Of a stretch of DNA of 64,000 nucleotides, positions 26,156-37,475 are shown piece by piece. How positions within the stretch are numbered: the first letter of the stretch is position 1; every line of letters starts with the position of its first letter. A model generated the notes under the pieces. The model did not search any database. It saw only the letters and a program-made list of their open reading frames with translations, and had not been told where the DNA came from. The stretch lies in NCBI GenBank assembly GCA_026014545.1, contig JAOZIH010000004.1, positions 51,163-115,162 on the forward strand. Direction: 5' to 3'. Source of the stretch: Candidatus Bathyarchaeota archaeon (GTDB lineage Archaea > Thermoproteota > Bathyarchaeia > Bathyarchaeales > Bathycorpusculaceae). Position numbers and translations under genes: made by a program.

Positions 26156-27507
26156 TGCAACCACTCAGCCATCTGCTGCGCCGCAAGCAGGTCATCCAAA
26201 GTCTCGCGCCGCCGTACTAAGGCGTATTTGCCGTTTTTAACCAGAACCTCCGCTGCACGGGGCCTAGCGTTATACTGAGAACTCATGGCGTATCCGTATG
26301 CGCCGGCGTTAAGAACCGCCAGCAGATCGCCTTCCTGAATCTTCGGCAGCCGCCGGTCCTTAGCCAACACGTCGCCTGACTCGCAGATAGGCCCAACAAC
26401 ATCGTAGGTTTCAGCGTCCTCCGCGTCCAGCTTATTCGCAACCAGAATGTGATGGTATGAGCCGTACATGGCGGGTCTAATTAGCGTGTTGAAGCCTGCG
26501 TCGACGCCGACAAACTTCTTGAACGGAGTCGTCTTCACAGTGTTCACTGCTGTTAGTAAGATACAAGCGTCGCAGACCAGGTAGCGCCCAGGCTCCACGC
26601 AGAAGAACGGCTCGCCAAGATTATACTCCGCAATTTTTTGCTTGAATAAGGAGAGCACGTTTTCAGCAAAAGCGTTCAAGTCAAGCTCTTTGTCTTCTGG
26701 CTTGTAGGGCACTCCAAGCCCGCCGCCCATATCCACAAACTCGAAGCTTACGCCGAGTTCGTCGCGGACTCGTTTGGCTATCTCCAGTAGCTTTTCAAGT
26801 GCCAGGACAAACGGTTCAACGGGGAGGATGCCGGAGCCTATGTGCATGTGTATGCCAAAGCGCTTCACGCCTGCTTTTCTGGCTTGCCTGTAGGCTACTA
26901 ACGCGTCGTTTTCCCATAGCCCAAACTTTGTGCTTTTGCCAGCGGTGATGCAGTGGTCATGGTGGCCTGCGCCTATCTCGGGGTTAACGCGCACAGACAA
27001 AACCGCCGGCGTTGCAATTTTCAGTAAGCGCTCTAACTGGGATAGGGAGTCAACATTTACGGTTATCTTGGCGTCTGCGAGAAACTTTAGTTCGTCATTT
27101 CTGACGCTGGTTCCGGTGAATAGGATTCGTTCTGGCGGGAACCCAGCCTTTAGCGCCATGGAAACTTCGCCTGGGCTGACAGCGTCAAGATGCGCACCCT
27201 CAGTTGCCAAAATTTTCAGCACCGAGAGGTTAGAGTTGGCCTTTGCAGCATAGAGAACCCTAATCTTCCCGTAATAACGGGTTAAAGCTTTGTGGAGACG
27301 CCTATAGTTGTCTCTTATGCGGCTTTCACTGATTACATAAAGCGGCGTGTCAAACTTCGCGGCTAATTCGCTGGTTGATACACAGTCAAAGTATAGCCTT
27401 CCCTCTCGATTTTCTAAAGGTTCCCGAAGTTTCTGTGTGCTCTTCACTGTAGGCGCACTCCCATTATAGATTTGCACGTTTCCGCAAGCAGCGTGCAAGT
27501 TTAGCAT
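26152..27507 (-). CDS. lysA: Diaminopimelate decarboxylase
   Basis: 451 residues, alanine-racemase-fold PLP enzyme making lysine from meso-DAP. Blocks include VLYAAKANSNLSVLK (PLP Lys), HMHIGSGI, DMGGGLGVPY, EPGRYLVCDA and the substrate/PLP block GPICESGDVLAKDR. The N-terminal ~35 residues are an extension not needed by the family. Its ATG overlaps the asd stop by 7 nt. Confidence 0.96.
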   Translation of the reverse strand: MLNLHAACGNVQIYNGSAPTVKSTQKLREPLENREGRLYFDCVSTSELAAKFDTPLYVISESRIRDNYRRLHKALTRYYGKIRVLYAAKANSNLSVLKILATEGAHLDAVSPGEVSMALKAGFPPERILFTGTSVRNDELKFLADAKITVNVDSLSQLERLLKIATPAVLSVRVNPEIGAGHHDHCITAGKSTKFGLWENDALVAYRQARKAGVKRFGIHMHIGSGILPVEPFVLALEKLLEIAKRVRDELGVSFEFVDMGGGLGVPYKPEDKELDLNAFAENVLSLFKQKIAEYNLGEPFFCVEPGRYLVCDACILLTAVNTVKTTPFKKFVGVDAGFNTLIRPAMYGSYHHILVANKLDAEDAETYDVVGPICESGDVLAKDRRLPKIQEGDLLAVLNAGAYGYAMSSQYNARPRAAEVLVKNGKYALVRRRETLDDLLAAQQMAEWLQ

Positions 27508-28559
27508 AAGCCCTTTGCTACCATGAGCTCGGCGCTGAGGATGCCGCCTCCTGCGGCTCCGCGGATGGTGTTATGGCCCAAACACATGTATTTAACAGAC
27601 ATAACTGGGTCTTTTCTGATTCTGCCGACGACGACGCTCATGCCTCGGCCTTCGTCGCGGTCATACCGGGGTTGAGGCCTGTTCTGCTCTTTCCGAACCA
27701 CAATGGGATTTTCTGGGGCAGAGGGCAGTTTCAGCTTTTGCGGCTCGCCCTTAAACTGGCGGAAAGCTTCTTCAATTTCCTCTATGCCAGGGTTTTCTTC
27801 AAGCTTCACGAAAACAGCCTCTAAATGCCCGTCCTTCACGTTGACGCGGTGGCAGCTGGCGCTGAGCACGACATCTGCGGGGCATATTTTTTCGCCGTCA
27901 AACGTGCCCAATATCTTCAGCGGCTCGCATTCCATTTTATCTTCTTCATTAGAAATGAAGGGAATAACGTTGTCTATTATGTCTAGTGAGGCGACGCCTG
28001 GATACCCTGCGCCGCTGAGCGCCTGCATGGTTGACACTACAACTTGCTTGAGGCCGAATTGCATAAGTGGCTTCAGCGTCATTGCCAGTTGGATTGTGCT
28101 GCAGTTCGGGTCGGTTGAGATGAAGCCCTTCCAGCCGCGGCGCTTCTTCTGGATTGGAATAAGCGCTGTATGCTCAGGATTAACTTCTGGGATAATAAGC
28201 GGAACATCCTTATCCATTCGGTGCGCGCTTGCCTTGCTGAAGACCGGGTACAATGCGGCGAATTCCTCTTCAACAGGACCAGCCAAGTCGCCTGGCAACG
28301 CTGAGAAGACAAGGTCTACGTCGCCTGCCTTCTCCACCGACTCCACGTCAGTGTGCACTACGGGCATTTCTGCGATTTCCTTGGGTAGAGGCGACTCCAT
28401 AAGCCAGTTGCACGCGGCCTTGTAATTTTTACCCGCTGACTTTTCCGAAGCCGCAAGCACCTCAATCTGGAACCACGGATGCCCCTGAAGCAGCTGGATG
28501 AACCGCTGTCCAACGGCTCCTGTTGCAGCTAATATAGCTACTTTACGTTTTGAAGGCAT
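27501..28559 (-). CDS. asd: Aspartate-semialdehyde dehydrogenase
   Basis: 352 residues; reduces aspartyl phosphate to the semialdehyde. The N-terminal Rossmann motif is AILAATGAVGQRFIQLL and the catalytic Cys is in STDPNCSTIQLAM. The form is the archaeal/fungal type (GxxGxVGQ, C-terminal VGRIRKDP). It overlaps lysC by 17 nt and lysA by 7 nt, showing tight coupling. Confidence 0.95.
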   Translation of the reverse strand: MPSKRKVAILAATGAVGQRFIQLLQGHPWFQIEVLAASEKSAGKNYKAACNWLMESPLPKEIAEMPVVHTDVESVEKAGDVDLVFSALPGDLAGPVEEEFAALYPVFSKASAHRMDKDVPLIIPEVNPEHTALIPIQKKRRGWKGFISTDPNCSTIQLAMTLKPLMQFGLKQVVVSTMQALSGAGYPGVASLDIIDNVIPFISNEEDKMECEPLKILGTFDGEKICPADVVLSASCHRVNVKDGHLEAVFVKLEENPGIEEIEEAFRQFKGEPQKLKLPSAPENPIVVRKEQNRPQPRYDRDEGRGMSVVVGRIRKDPVMSVKYMCLGHNTIRGAAGGGILSAELMVAKGLC

Positions 28560-29724
28560 TACTTATCGCTTCCTTTGCTTTTTTGAGTTGGTTTTCTTCG
28601 ATAAAAACGTTAATGGTTGCTTTACTAGTGGTTATTTCAATTATGTTTATGCCTTCGCGGCTAAGCGCATTGGAGATTTTTGCGACGCCGCCAGGCGAAT
28701 CGATGAAGTCAGGGTGGCTTATCTGGAGCAAAGCCACATTTTCCCTGTGGCTTATAGCCTTAAAGCCCTCTATGCGGTGAAGCCTGTTTATGACTTCGCG
28801 AACGTTACCGTCGGAAGTGAAGACTGTGACTGACTTTCTTCCTGAGCTAACGCCGTAAACAGGGTTTTGGCTGAGCGCTTGGAAAATCTCTTTCAAGTTT
28901 CGCGTGTTAACATCGCAAACCACGTTGATAGCCAGCAAGCCTTCTTGACTATTCATCTCTGCCGAGTTGATGGCGAAGAAACCCGTAATTTCTGTGCCGC
29001 CCTCCGCCAAGCTACCGGAGGCAAAGTCCACTATCCTAAGCGTTTGGCTGGGCAGCTTGTACTTCAGCGCTTCGGGCTTCACTATTTTCGCGCCTCCCTG
29101 CGCAAGGTCGAACATCTCGTGAATATCCAGCTTGCTCAGCGGCTTAGCATCGGGAACTATTTTTGGGTCTGCAGAGAGAACACCGCTTGTCTCCTTAACA
29201 AGCACCACTTCATCAGCGTTTAGGCAATGGGCAAGCAGCAGGGCAGTTGTGTCGCTTCCGCCGCGTCCAAGCGTGGTAACTCTTCCTTTCGCGTCTTTGC
29301 CGAGGAAACCGCAGACCACGGGCACAACTCGGCCCAGAAGCGGCGCTACAAATTTCTGTGTAAGCCCTGTGGTTTTCTCAATGTCTGGTTCGGCATTGCG
29401 GAAGTTAGAATCAGTTATTATCGGCCAGTTATCGCCTGCTGGGTCAAAAACTTCCGCCTTGACGCCTACAGCTCTTAGCGCGCTGGCGAATACGCGGGCG
29501 CTTGTGCGTTCTCCCATGGATATGATTTCCGCATAATCAGCATCGCTAATTTCGTTCAGCTGCGAGATTGTGCCGATAAGGTTGTCGGTTGTTTTGCCCA
29601 TCGCGGAAACTACGACTACCATTTCCTTGTAGGGCGCCTCTGCAACCATTTTAGCTGCTCGCTGAACCTTTTCGCCGGTTGCGAGGTCAGCACCGCCGAA
29701 CTTGATGACTACTCTCTTACTCAA
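28543..29724 (-). CDS. lysC: Aspartate kinase
   Basis: 393 residues from TTG 29724; phosphorylates aspartate, the first step to lysine, threonine and methionine. The N-terminus SKRVVIKFGGADLATGEKV is the kinase motif, and two ACT domains occupy about 265-393 (e.g. GKSVTVFTS; ALSREGINIIEITTSK), implying feedback control by an amino acid. The TTG has SD GAGGTGGA 6 nt upstream. The longer open frame to 29805 overlaps dapB and is not the start. Confidence 0.93.
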   Translation of the reverse strand: MSKRVVIKFGGADLATGEKVQRAAKMVAEAPYKEMVVVVSAMGKTTDNLIGTISQLNEISDADYAEIISMGERTSARVFASALRAVGVKAEVFDPAGDNWPIITDSNFRNAEPDIEKTTGLTQKFVAPLLGRVVPVVCGFLGKDAKGRVTTLGRGGSDTTALLLAHCLNADEVVLVKETSGVLSADPKIVPDAKPLSKLDIHEMFDLAQGGAKIVKPEALKYKLPSQTLRIVDFASGSLAEGGTEITGFFAINSAEMNSQEGLLAINVVCDVNTRNLKEIFQALSQNPVYGVSSGRKSVTVFTSDGNVREVINRLHRIEGFKAISHRENVALLQISHPDFIDSPGGVAKISNALSREGINIIEITTSKATINVFIEENQLKKAKEAISNAFKT

Positions 29725-29744
29725 AACTTCCACCTCGATAGCTA

Positions 29745-30536
29745 TTAAAGTCCGAGAACGTCTTCCATGCTGAAGATTCGGGGCTGCGTCTGCTTGCTTA
29801 ACCACTCGGCTGCGTACACGGCGCCTTGAGCGAACACGCTCCGCGAGAAGGCAACATGCTCGATGCGCAACATTTCATATGAACCAGCCACTATAAGGTC
29901 GTGAATTCCAGGCACGCCGCCTGCACGCAGCGCAGTTACCTCCAACTCGTCGGGTTGCCGTGGGCTTATGCCTTCTCTGCCGTACACGGTTCTTTTGTAG
30001 CCTCGGGTTTCCGCGATTATCTGCGCCAGTTTTTTCGCTGTGCCGCTTGGCGCGTCCTTCTTGCCTGTGTGGTGAATCTCGCTTATGCTGAAAGAGTATT
30101 CCTTTGGAAACACCTTGAGGGACAGAGCAAGCTTGAAGAGTATGTTTACGCCTACGCTGAAGTTCGGCGAGAAAACAGCAGGAACCTTGCCTGTAACAGT
30201 GTCGCGTAGCTGGCGGTTCTGCTCTTCAGTGAAGCCCGTTGTGCCCATAACTATACGCTTACCCAGTGCTGCCACAGCGGGAATATTCTGCATTTCTGCT
30301 GCTGGCGTTGTAAAAGTAACGTAAACATCTGCTTCGCGCAGGGCTTCAGCGAGTTTATCTGCGCTTACGATGCGCACATCAGAGCTGCAGACGCCAAGCT
30401 CGCGCAGCGTCTTACCGACGCAGGGGTTTCCTTGAGCTTCAACAGCGCCGGTTATCTGATGTCCCTTGGCGAGGGCTTCTTGAATAACGGCATTGCCCAT
30501 TCTGCCTGCGGCGCCTGCTACGCATAGCTTAAGCAT
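29745..30536 (-). CDS. dapB: 4-hydroxy-tetrahydrodipicolinate reductase
   Basis: 263 residues. N-terminal NAD(P) motif LCVAGAAGRMGNAV; substrate and catalytic segment ISEIHHTGKKDAPSGTAKKLA with its His-His and Lys; EVTALRAGGVPGIHDL. It reduces the DapA product. ATG 30536 overlaps the end of dapA by 8 nt; a start nine codons earlier is unlikely. Confidence 0.95.
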   Translation of the reverse strand: MLKLCVAGAAGRMGNAVIQEALAKGHQITGAVEAQGNPCVGKTLRELGVCSSDVRIVSADKLAEALREADVYVTFTTPAAEMQNIPAVAALGKRIVMGTTGFTEEQNRQLRDTVTGKVPAVFSPNFSVGVNILFKLALSLKVFPKEYSFSISEIHHTGKKDAPSGTAKKLAQIIAETRGYKRTVYGREGISPRQPDELEVTALRAGGVPGIHDLIVAGSYEMLRIEHVAFSRSVFAQGAVYAAEWLSKQTQPRIFSMEDVLGL

Positions 30537-31563
30537 AGTATAATCCCTGCCAGAAACGTTCATTATACAAGCGCTCGCTCAAGTCCACATCAAAGAAGTC
30601 TTCTATGGGCTGAAGGACTTCAGGATTATGCTCGTAAACTTTGCGAGCACTTGCCAGAACTACGTCTAAACCGTTACGAGTCATTTTCCCCAGTGGTCGT
30701 CTGCATGGCCCAGAAGGCATGCCTAAAACATTCATCAGCGTCTTGCACGCTAATGGGTTCCGCGCTCGGCATGTTACAGGCCCGTAGGGCGTCTGCTCCT
30801 GTGTCTTCACGGTGACTATGGCGAAAAGCGGCTGCAACGCCTGAGCAAGCTTGTTCGCTTTGGCTAAGTCGCCACTGAGTATAGCACTTGTCATGTCATT
30901 TACAGCTCGTGGCGCGACATTACTTGCGACGGAGATGACGCCACTCGCAGCAATATCAGCCGCAGTCATCATAGCATAGGTTTTATCATCGTCGCCGGAA
31001 AGTATACTGAAGCTAGGGCCACAGAATTTTCTGGTTAAGCGCATATTTTCCAAATCGCCCGTTGCTTCCTTCACGGCGCTAACGTTTGGGTATTCCTTAT
31101 GAAGTACGGCGAGATCCTGCGGCAAAAGCTGCGTGCCGGTTCTTCCCGGAATCACGTATGGGATAATCTGGACTTCTGGGAAGCGCTTAGCGATGGGCTC
31201 TACGTATTCTTTTCGTATTTCAAGCGAGCTAGGCCCATTATAATACGGATCCACCAAAAGCACACATTTTACACCCACGTGCTGCGCGTGTGCTGTGGCT
31301 TCAATGGCTTCTTGAGTGGAGTTACTTCCAGTGCCGGCGATGGTCAAGCACTTTTCGCCTGCATACTCATGCACACGCTCAATAACCTTGTTATGCTCAT
31401 TCCAGTCTAGGGTTGGGCTTTCGCCTGTGGTGCCTACGGCGAGGATGCCACTAACGCCCTCTTTCACTTGGAATTCCACTAGGCTACGTAGTCCTTCGTA
31501 ATCTACTTCGCCAATATGGGTCATGGGAGTAATAATTGCTGTATAGCAACCTTTGAATTTCAT
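30529..31563 (-). CDS. dapA: 4-hydroxy-tetrahydrodipicolinate synthase (DapA family)
   Basis: 344 residues, a class I aldolase condensing pyruvate with aspartate semialdehyde. GTTGESPTL and the Schiff-base Lys region SAVKEATGD are present. The usual YNVPGRT is YVIPGRT, a small change at a conserved Asn. A C-terminal extension of about 50 residues beyond the normal ~292 is unusual. As the first gene of a lysine operon the assignment is firm, though related aldolases exist. A TATA-like ATTTAAATAA at 31605-31614 and SD AAGGTG precede ATG 31563. Confidence 0.9.
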   Translation of the reverse strand: MKFKGCYTAIITPMTHIGEVDYEGLRSLVEFQVKEGVSGILAVGTTGESPTLDWNEHNKVIERVHEYAGEKCLTIAGTGSNSTQEAIEATAHAQHVGVKCVLLVDPYYNGPSSLEIRKEYVEPIAKRFPEVQIIPYVIPGRTGTQLLPQDLAVLHKEYPNVSAVKEATGDLENMRLTRKFCGPSFSILSGDDDKTYAMMTAADIAASGVISVASNVAPRAVNDMTSAILSGDLAKANKLAQALQPLFAIVTVKTQEQTPYGPVTCRARNPLACKTLMNVLGMPSGPCRRPLGKMTRNGLDVVLASARKVYEHNPEVLQPIEDFFDVDLSERLYNERFWQGLYYA

Positions 31564-31604
31564 TTCGTTTCCCGCACCTTAAACGCTACACATTGGCTAC
31601 TGAC

Positions 31605-31614
31605 TTATTTAAAT
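31605..31614 (-). promoter_or_regulatory. TATA-like box of the lysine operon
   Basis: ATTTAAATAA on the minus strand, 42-51 nt before ATG of dapA. No riboswitch-like structure or leader peptide is seen in the short leader. Confidence 0.5.
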
Positions 31615-31761
31615 GTTTCCGTTTTCCTGAATAATTTTACGATTTACGCAATTAACAGTGTTTTAGAAAAGCAAAAACCCAATTAAAACCACGTTTTCCG
31701 CAAAAAAATCAGCGATAATTAGAACAACTAATCAGCTATGCGTCAAGTAATTCAACGCCCT

Positions 31762-33117
31762 CTATTGCTTCACAAGTTTCGCAATGAAGAAACCGTTACT
31801 TTCATGAAGATGCGGATAAAGCCTCTGACACTTGTCAAAGCCTCTGAGACCTGGCATGCCGAGTTTAGGTTTAATTTCCGCTAACGTGAAATCAGAATGC
31901 TGCTTCAAAAAACGCTCAATGACAAGCTCATTCTCCTCAACTGTAATGCTACAAGTCGAGTAGATTAAAGAACCACCAGACCTCACATTTCCAGCACAAT
32001 TATCAATCATCCGCCACTGAATATCCGCCATTTTGTCGATTGACTTTGGAGTAAGCCTCCATTTAGCTGAAGGCTGCTTTGCGAAAACACCCGTACTCGT
32101 ACACGGCGGATCCAGAACCACAACATCCGCATTCGATAAAACAGGCAAACCCATGCAGACATCAGCAATAATCGGCTCAGCTATTTCCACACCCATCACT
32201 GCAACTTCTCTTTTCCAAGTTTGCATGCGCCGAATGGAATAATCCACTGAAAAAATGCTGCCTCGATTCTGCATAAGCTGCGCGAGGTAGGTGGTTTTAG
32301 CGCCTGGAGCAGCGCAAACATCTAAAACAGTCATGCCCGGCTGCGGCGCAGCAACTTCAGCTGCATAACAGCTTGCCTTGTCTTGAATGTAGAACAAGCC
32401 TTCTTTGAAGCTTTCTGTTTCCCGCAAAGGCCGCTTTGCGCCCATGACTTTATAGGCATACTTCAGCGGCTCAATTTTTTCCACTCTAACACCTTCTGCA
32501 GCAAGAGATTCCAAAATCTTCTGCTCAGACGCCTTGAGAGTATTTATTCTGATGCAAGTAGGCGGAGGCTTTAGATTTCCCTCTAGAAACGCTGTGGCTT
32601 CACCTCTCCCCAAAAGGTTAAAACAGTACTCCACGAACCAAGTGGGATGAAAGGTTTGAAGCCCTACACGTTCCATTTCGCCGGCGGCGCTGAGAACAGG
32701 ATTTATCTCACGAGTGAGCAGAAAACCAAGAAACGGCTCCACACAACGCAGAGTCTTCCAGCCAAGAATTGCGCGACCAAGCCGAGCAATGCTTTCTGCT
32801 TCTTCCAAATCCAATTTAGCCCAATTTTTAGTGACGCGCGTTTGATAAACGTAAAGCCGCAGAAAAGCTTGAACACCCATAGAGAACTCGCTGATTTCCA
32901 TAGGCTTTAGAACACTATTAACAAATTTATCTATCAGGTTTTTGCGCCGAACAGTCTCAATAACCAAGCCATAAGCGTAGCGAACAGCATTAGGGTCGCT
33001 TACGCCCAGCTGCTTAACCGTCCTAGCAAAAGCCAAATGTTCGCTCAGCTTCTGCAGCTCCATCCAACTCAAAGTCTCTATGGCAATCGTCCATGCATCT
33101 TTAAGCAAGTTCGTCAC
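31762..33117 (-). CDS. NSUN/RsmB-type RNA m5C methyltransferase
   Basis: 451 residues with an N-terminal NusB-like helical domain (about 1-130), an RNA-binding segment, and a C-terminal SAM methyltransferase. Motifs: LDVCAAPGAKTTYLAQL (SAM), VVLDPPCTSTGVF (motif IV Cys) and IYSTCSITVEENE (motif VI catalytic Cys). Methylates cytosine-5 in tRNA or rRNA; the target cannot be told from sequence. The start is GTG 33117. Confidence 0.9.
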   Translation of the reverse strand: MTNLLKDAWTIAIETLSWMELQKLSEHLAFARTVKQLGVSDPNAVRYAYGLVIETVRRKNLIDKFVNSVLKPMEISEFSMGVQAFLRLYVYQTRVTKNWAKLDLEEAESIARLGRAILGWKTLRCVEPFLGFLLTREINPVLSAAGEMERVGLQTFHPTWFVEYCFNLLGRGEATAFLEGNLKPPPTCIRINTLKASEQKILESLAAEGVRVEKIEPLKYAYKVMGAKRPLRETESFKEGLFYIQDKASCYAAEVAAPQPGMTVLDVCAAPGAKTTYLAQLMQNRGSIFSVDYSIRRMQTWKREVAVMGVEIAEPIIADVCMGLPVLSNADVVVLDPPCTSTGVFAKQPSAKWRLTPKSIDKMADIQWRMIDNCAGNVRSGGSLIYSTCSITVEENELVIERFLKQHSDFTLAEIKPKLGMPGLRGFDKCQRLYPHLHESNGFFIAKLVKQ

Positions 33118-33202
33118 GCAACATAAAACATATCAGCGGCCCGAAATAAAAATGCCGCACGTACCCCATTAAACACAACCAAAGCATCAGCCCCGAGCCT
33201 TC

Positions 33203-33247
33203 ATATTTGGCGGCTATTAGCCAATCAATGCAGAAAACAGTAGAGGG
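33203..33247 (+). repeat. 45-bp dispersed intergenic repeat, copy 1
   Basis: Starts ATATTTGGCGGCTA and ends TAGAGGG. It matches 54752-54796 at 37 of 45 positions without gaps and in the same orientation. It lies in the 267-bp gap between the m5C methyltransferase and cdc48 genes, on the cdc48 strand sense. Confidence 0.65.
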
Positions 33248-33326
33248 GGCCCACTTCTGCAAAGTAAGACGCACTCAAGTTTTCTCGTTCAGAAGCTTCA
33301 TCATACCTTTTTTATCCGCTTTAAAG

Positions 33327-33336
33327 TTTATATAGG
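33327..33336 (+). promoter_or_regulatory. TATA box of cdc48
   Basis: TTTATATAGG, a near-consensus archaeal TATA box, 49-58 nt before TTG 33385; the leader would carry GGAGGG. Confidence 0.65.
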
Positions 33337-33384
33337 AATAAACCTCTGTTTCAACATGTTTGGAGCGCTCTTGGAGGGTTCTAG

Positions 33385-35565
<2,181 letters not shown>

Positions 35566-35577
35566 GAGTAAAAATTG

Positions 35578-35808
35578 ATGCCGGCAGTGAAAACTTGGAA
35601 AACGCGGCCCGCATACTTTGTGGTGCTGGACATCCTTAGCAAGAAAGGCGATATGACTGATGAAGACTTGTTCGAGCAACTGAAAGAAGAGTTTGAAGAC
35701 TTAGGCTACAAAGACTTCAACAACATCTTGTTGCGGCTGGAGGTCAGCGGCAAAATCCGCACCACCGCTATGTCTCGTGGAAAGAGGCGCGTCGAACTCG
35801 TCCAATAG
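35578..35808 (+). CDS. Small winged-helix-like protein
   Basis: 76 residues from ATG 35578 (SD GGAG 8-9 nt upstream). The pattern PAYFVVLDILSKKGDMTDEDLFEQLKEEF ... LLRLEVSGKIRTT resembles a winged-helix fold: helices followed by a basic hairpin. Cotranscription with cdc48 is likely. Possible DNA- or protein-binding role; not recognised as a named family. Confidence 0.7.
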   Translation: MPAVKTWKTRPAYFVVLDILSKKGDMTDEDLFEQLKEEFEDLGYKDFNNILLRLEVSGKIRTTAMSRGKRRVELVQ

Positions 35809-35815
35809 GTTTATC

Positions 35816-37057
35816 GTGTTCAACGTGCAACTAGCGAAAGAACATATAGACGTCGCGGTTGTCGGCGGCGGGCCCGTAGGCTCCTTTGCCGCATTACACC
35901 TCGCCAAACTACGCACTAACGTCATGGTTTTCGAGGAGCACGAAACTGTTGGCGTACCCTCGCACTGTGCAGGTCACCTAAGCATTCTTAGTCTAAGGAA
36001 CCTTGGATTGCATCAGCTTCCAAGCTCAATGGTTGAGAACATTTTTTCTCAAGCCAACTTCTATTCGCCTGCAGGTTTCAAATTTTCTGTCAAACTTGCC
36101 AAACCAGTTACGTGCGCCGTTAACCGTGAAGCCTTTGATAAGTACGTCGCAAGCATGGCGGAAGCCGCTGGGGCACGCTACTCTTTAAACTCGCGTGTTG
36201 AGTCCCTATTAATGGACGGCGGCGCCGTTAGAGGCGTGAACGTCACGCGTGGCAGCGTACTTGAGATGGTGCCAGCTAAAATTGTAATTGACGCAGAAGG
36301 CATCTCATCTAGGCTTCTGCGACAGGCAGGCTTGGCGGGATTTAACGGCGATGGGCTCGTTTACGGTGTGGAAGCAGAAGTGGAAAACGTCAGGGACTTA
36401 GAGCTGGATGCGGTTGAGGTATTTTTGGGCAAGGCGTATGCGCCGGGCTTTTACGCGTGGCTCATACCGCGACGTGATGGAACCGCTAAGGTTGGGCTTG
36501 CAGCAAAAAGAGGCAACCCTAAAATGTTCCTGCGAAGGCTCATACATAGGCATCCAGTGGCTTCGGAAAAGCTTCGCAACGCAAGAATTCAGCGTATAAC
36601 CTTTCACCCTATAACCCTTGGCGGGCCAATTCCTAAGGCTTACGCGGATGGCTTCATGGTTGTGGGTGATGCAGCTTCGCAAGTGAAGCCAACCACTGGT
36701 GGCGGAGTAATTTTCGGGTTGGCATGCGCCCGTATCGCGGCGGAAGTTGCCCACGATGCCATCCGAAGAGGCGATGTTTCCTCGGCTTCCTTGCAGTTGT
36801 ATCAAAAACGTTTCACTGAAGCTTTAGGCTTCGATTTCCACGTTATGTTGTGGGCGCGACGTTTTCTTGACTCCATTTCCGATGAAAAATTAGACTCGCT
36901 TTTACGGTTTTACACGTGGATAGGCTTGGATAAAACCTTGGCGAATGTTGAAGACATAGATTTTCAGGGTAAACTGCTTCTCAGAATTCTGAATAAGCCT
37001 GCGATGTTTGCGGCATTGGTATATCTTCTTAGGATTTACTTATCGGCAAATCCTTAA
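35816..37057 (+). CDS. Geranylgeranyl-reductase-family flavoprotein
   Basis: About 413 residues. FAD-binding motif VAVVGGGPVGSFAALHLAK at the N-terminus, the family Cys block GVPSHCAGHLS, and the second FAD block GFMVVGDAASQVKPTTGGGV. Family members saturate isoprenoid chains of archaeal lipids or quinones. GTG 35816 follows the previous stop by 7 nt; the frame is open further upstream but overlaps the winged-helix gene. Substrate not determinable. Confidence 0.87.
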   Translation: MFNVQLAKEHIDVAVVGGGPVGSFAALHLAKLRTNVMVFEEHETVGVPSHCAGHLSILSLRNLGLHQLPSSMVENIFSQANFYSPAGFKFSVKLAKPVTCAVNREAFDKYVASMAEAAGARYSLNSRVESLLMDGGAVRGVNVTRGSVLEMVPAKIVIDAEGISSRLLRQAGLAGFNGDGLVYGVEAEVENVRDLELDAVEVFLGKAYAPGFYAWLIPRRDGTAKVGLAAKRGNPKMFLRRLIHRHPVASEKLRNARIQRITFHPITLGGPIPKAYADGFMVVGDAASQVKPTTGGGVIFGLACARIAAEVAHDAIRRGDVSSASLQLYQKRFTEALGFDFHVMLWARRFLDSISDEKLDSLLRFYTWIGLDKTLANVEDIDFQGKLLLRILNKPAMFAALVYLLRIYLSANP

Positions 37058-37102
37058 AGCCATAAATAAGCAACCTTATAGCGGATGCCGGAGAAAATTA
37101 GA

Positions 37103-37465
37103 ATGAGCCAATTCGAGTACAAGCAGGTTCTTGTTTTCCGAAGCGATTTGAAGCTTAGCAAGGGAAAAATTGCGGCTCAAGCGGGGCATGCCGCGGTTTC
37201 CGCAGCGCAGGAAGCACATAAGCGCCACAGAGAGTGGTGGGAAGCTTGGTTATTTGAGGGGCAGCGTAAAGTGGCCGTTAAAGTGAAGGATGAACAGGAG
37301 CTTATGGTGCTTAAAAAACAAGCTGAAGATTTAGATTTACCCCATGCCCTAATCGTTGACAGCGGCTTAACAGAGATTCCGCCTGGCACAATCACTTGCC
37401 TAGGAATTGGCCCTGCCCCGGCGGAGAAAATTGACCGCTTAACAGGAAAGCTTCCCTTGCTGTAG
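37103..37465 (+). CDS. pth2: Peptidyl-tRNA hydrolase (archaeal Pth2)
   Basis: About 120 residues. Pth2 recycles peptidyl-tRNA. The motifs QVLVFRSDLKLSKGKIAAQAGHAAV and SGLTEIPPGTITCLGIGP are diagnostic. ATG 37103 has GGAG 9 nt upstream and gives the usual length; ATG 37085 lacks an SD. It is followed 10 nt later by truD. Confidence 0.95.
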   Translation: MSQFEYKQVLVFRSDLKLSKGKIAAQAGHAAVSAAQEAHKRHREWWEAWLFEGQRKVAVKVKDEQELMVLKKQAEDLDLPHALIVDSGLTEIPPGTITCLGIGPAPAEKIDRLTGKLPLL

Positions 37466-37475
37466 AGGAAGCCGC

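Noticed and set aside
27703..28425. Long plus-strand ORF (240 codons) opposite asd
   Set aside because: It is a shadow of the well-supported asd gene and has low-complexity Ser/Thr-rich translation.
29725..29805. Longer aspartate kinase start
   Set aside because: It would overlap dapB and precede the conserved N-terminus; TTG 29724 has a strong SD.
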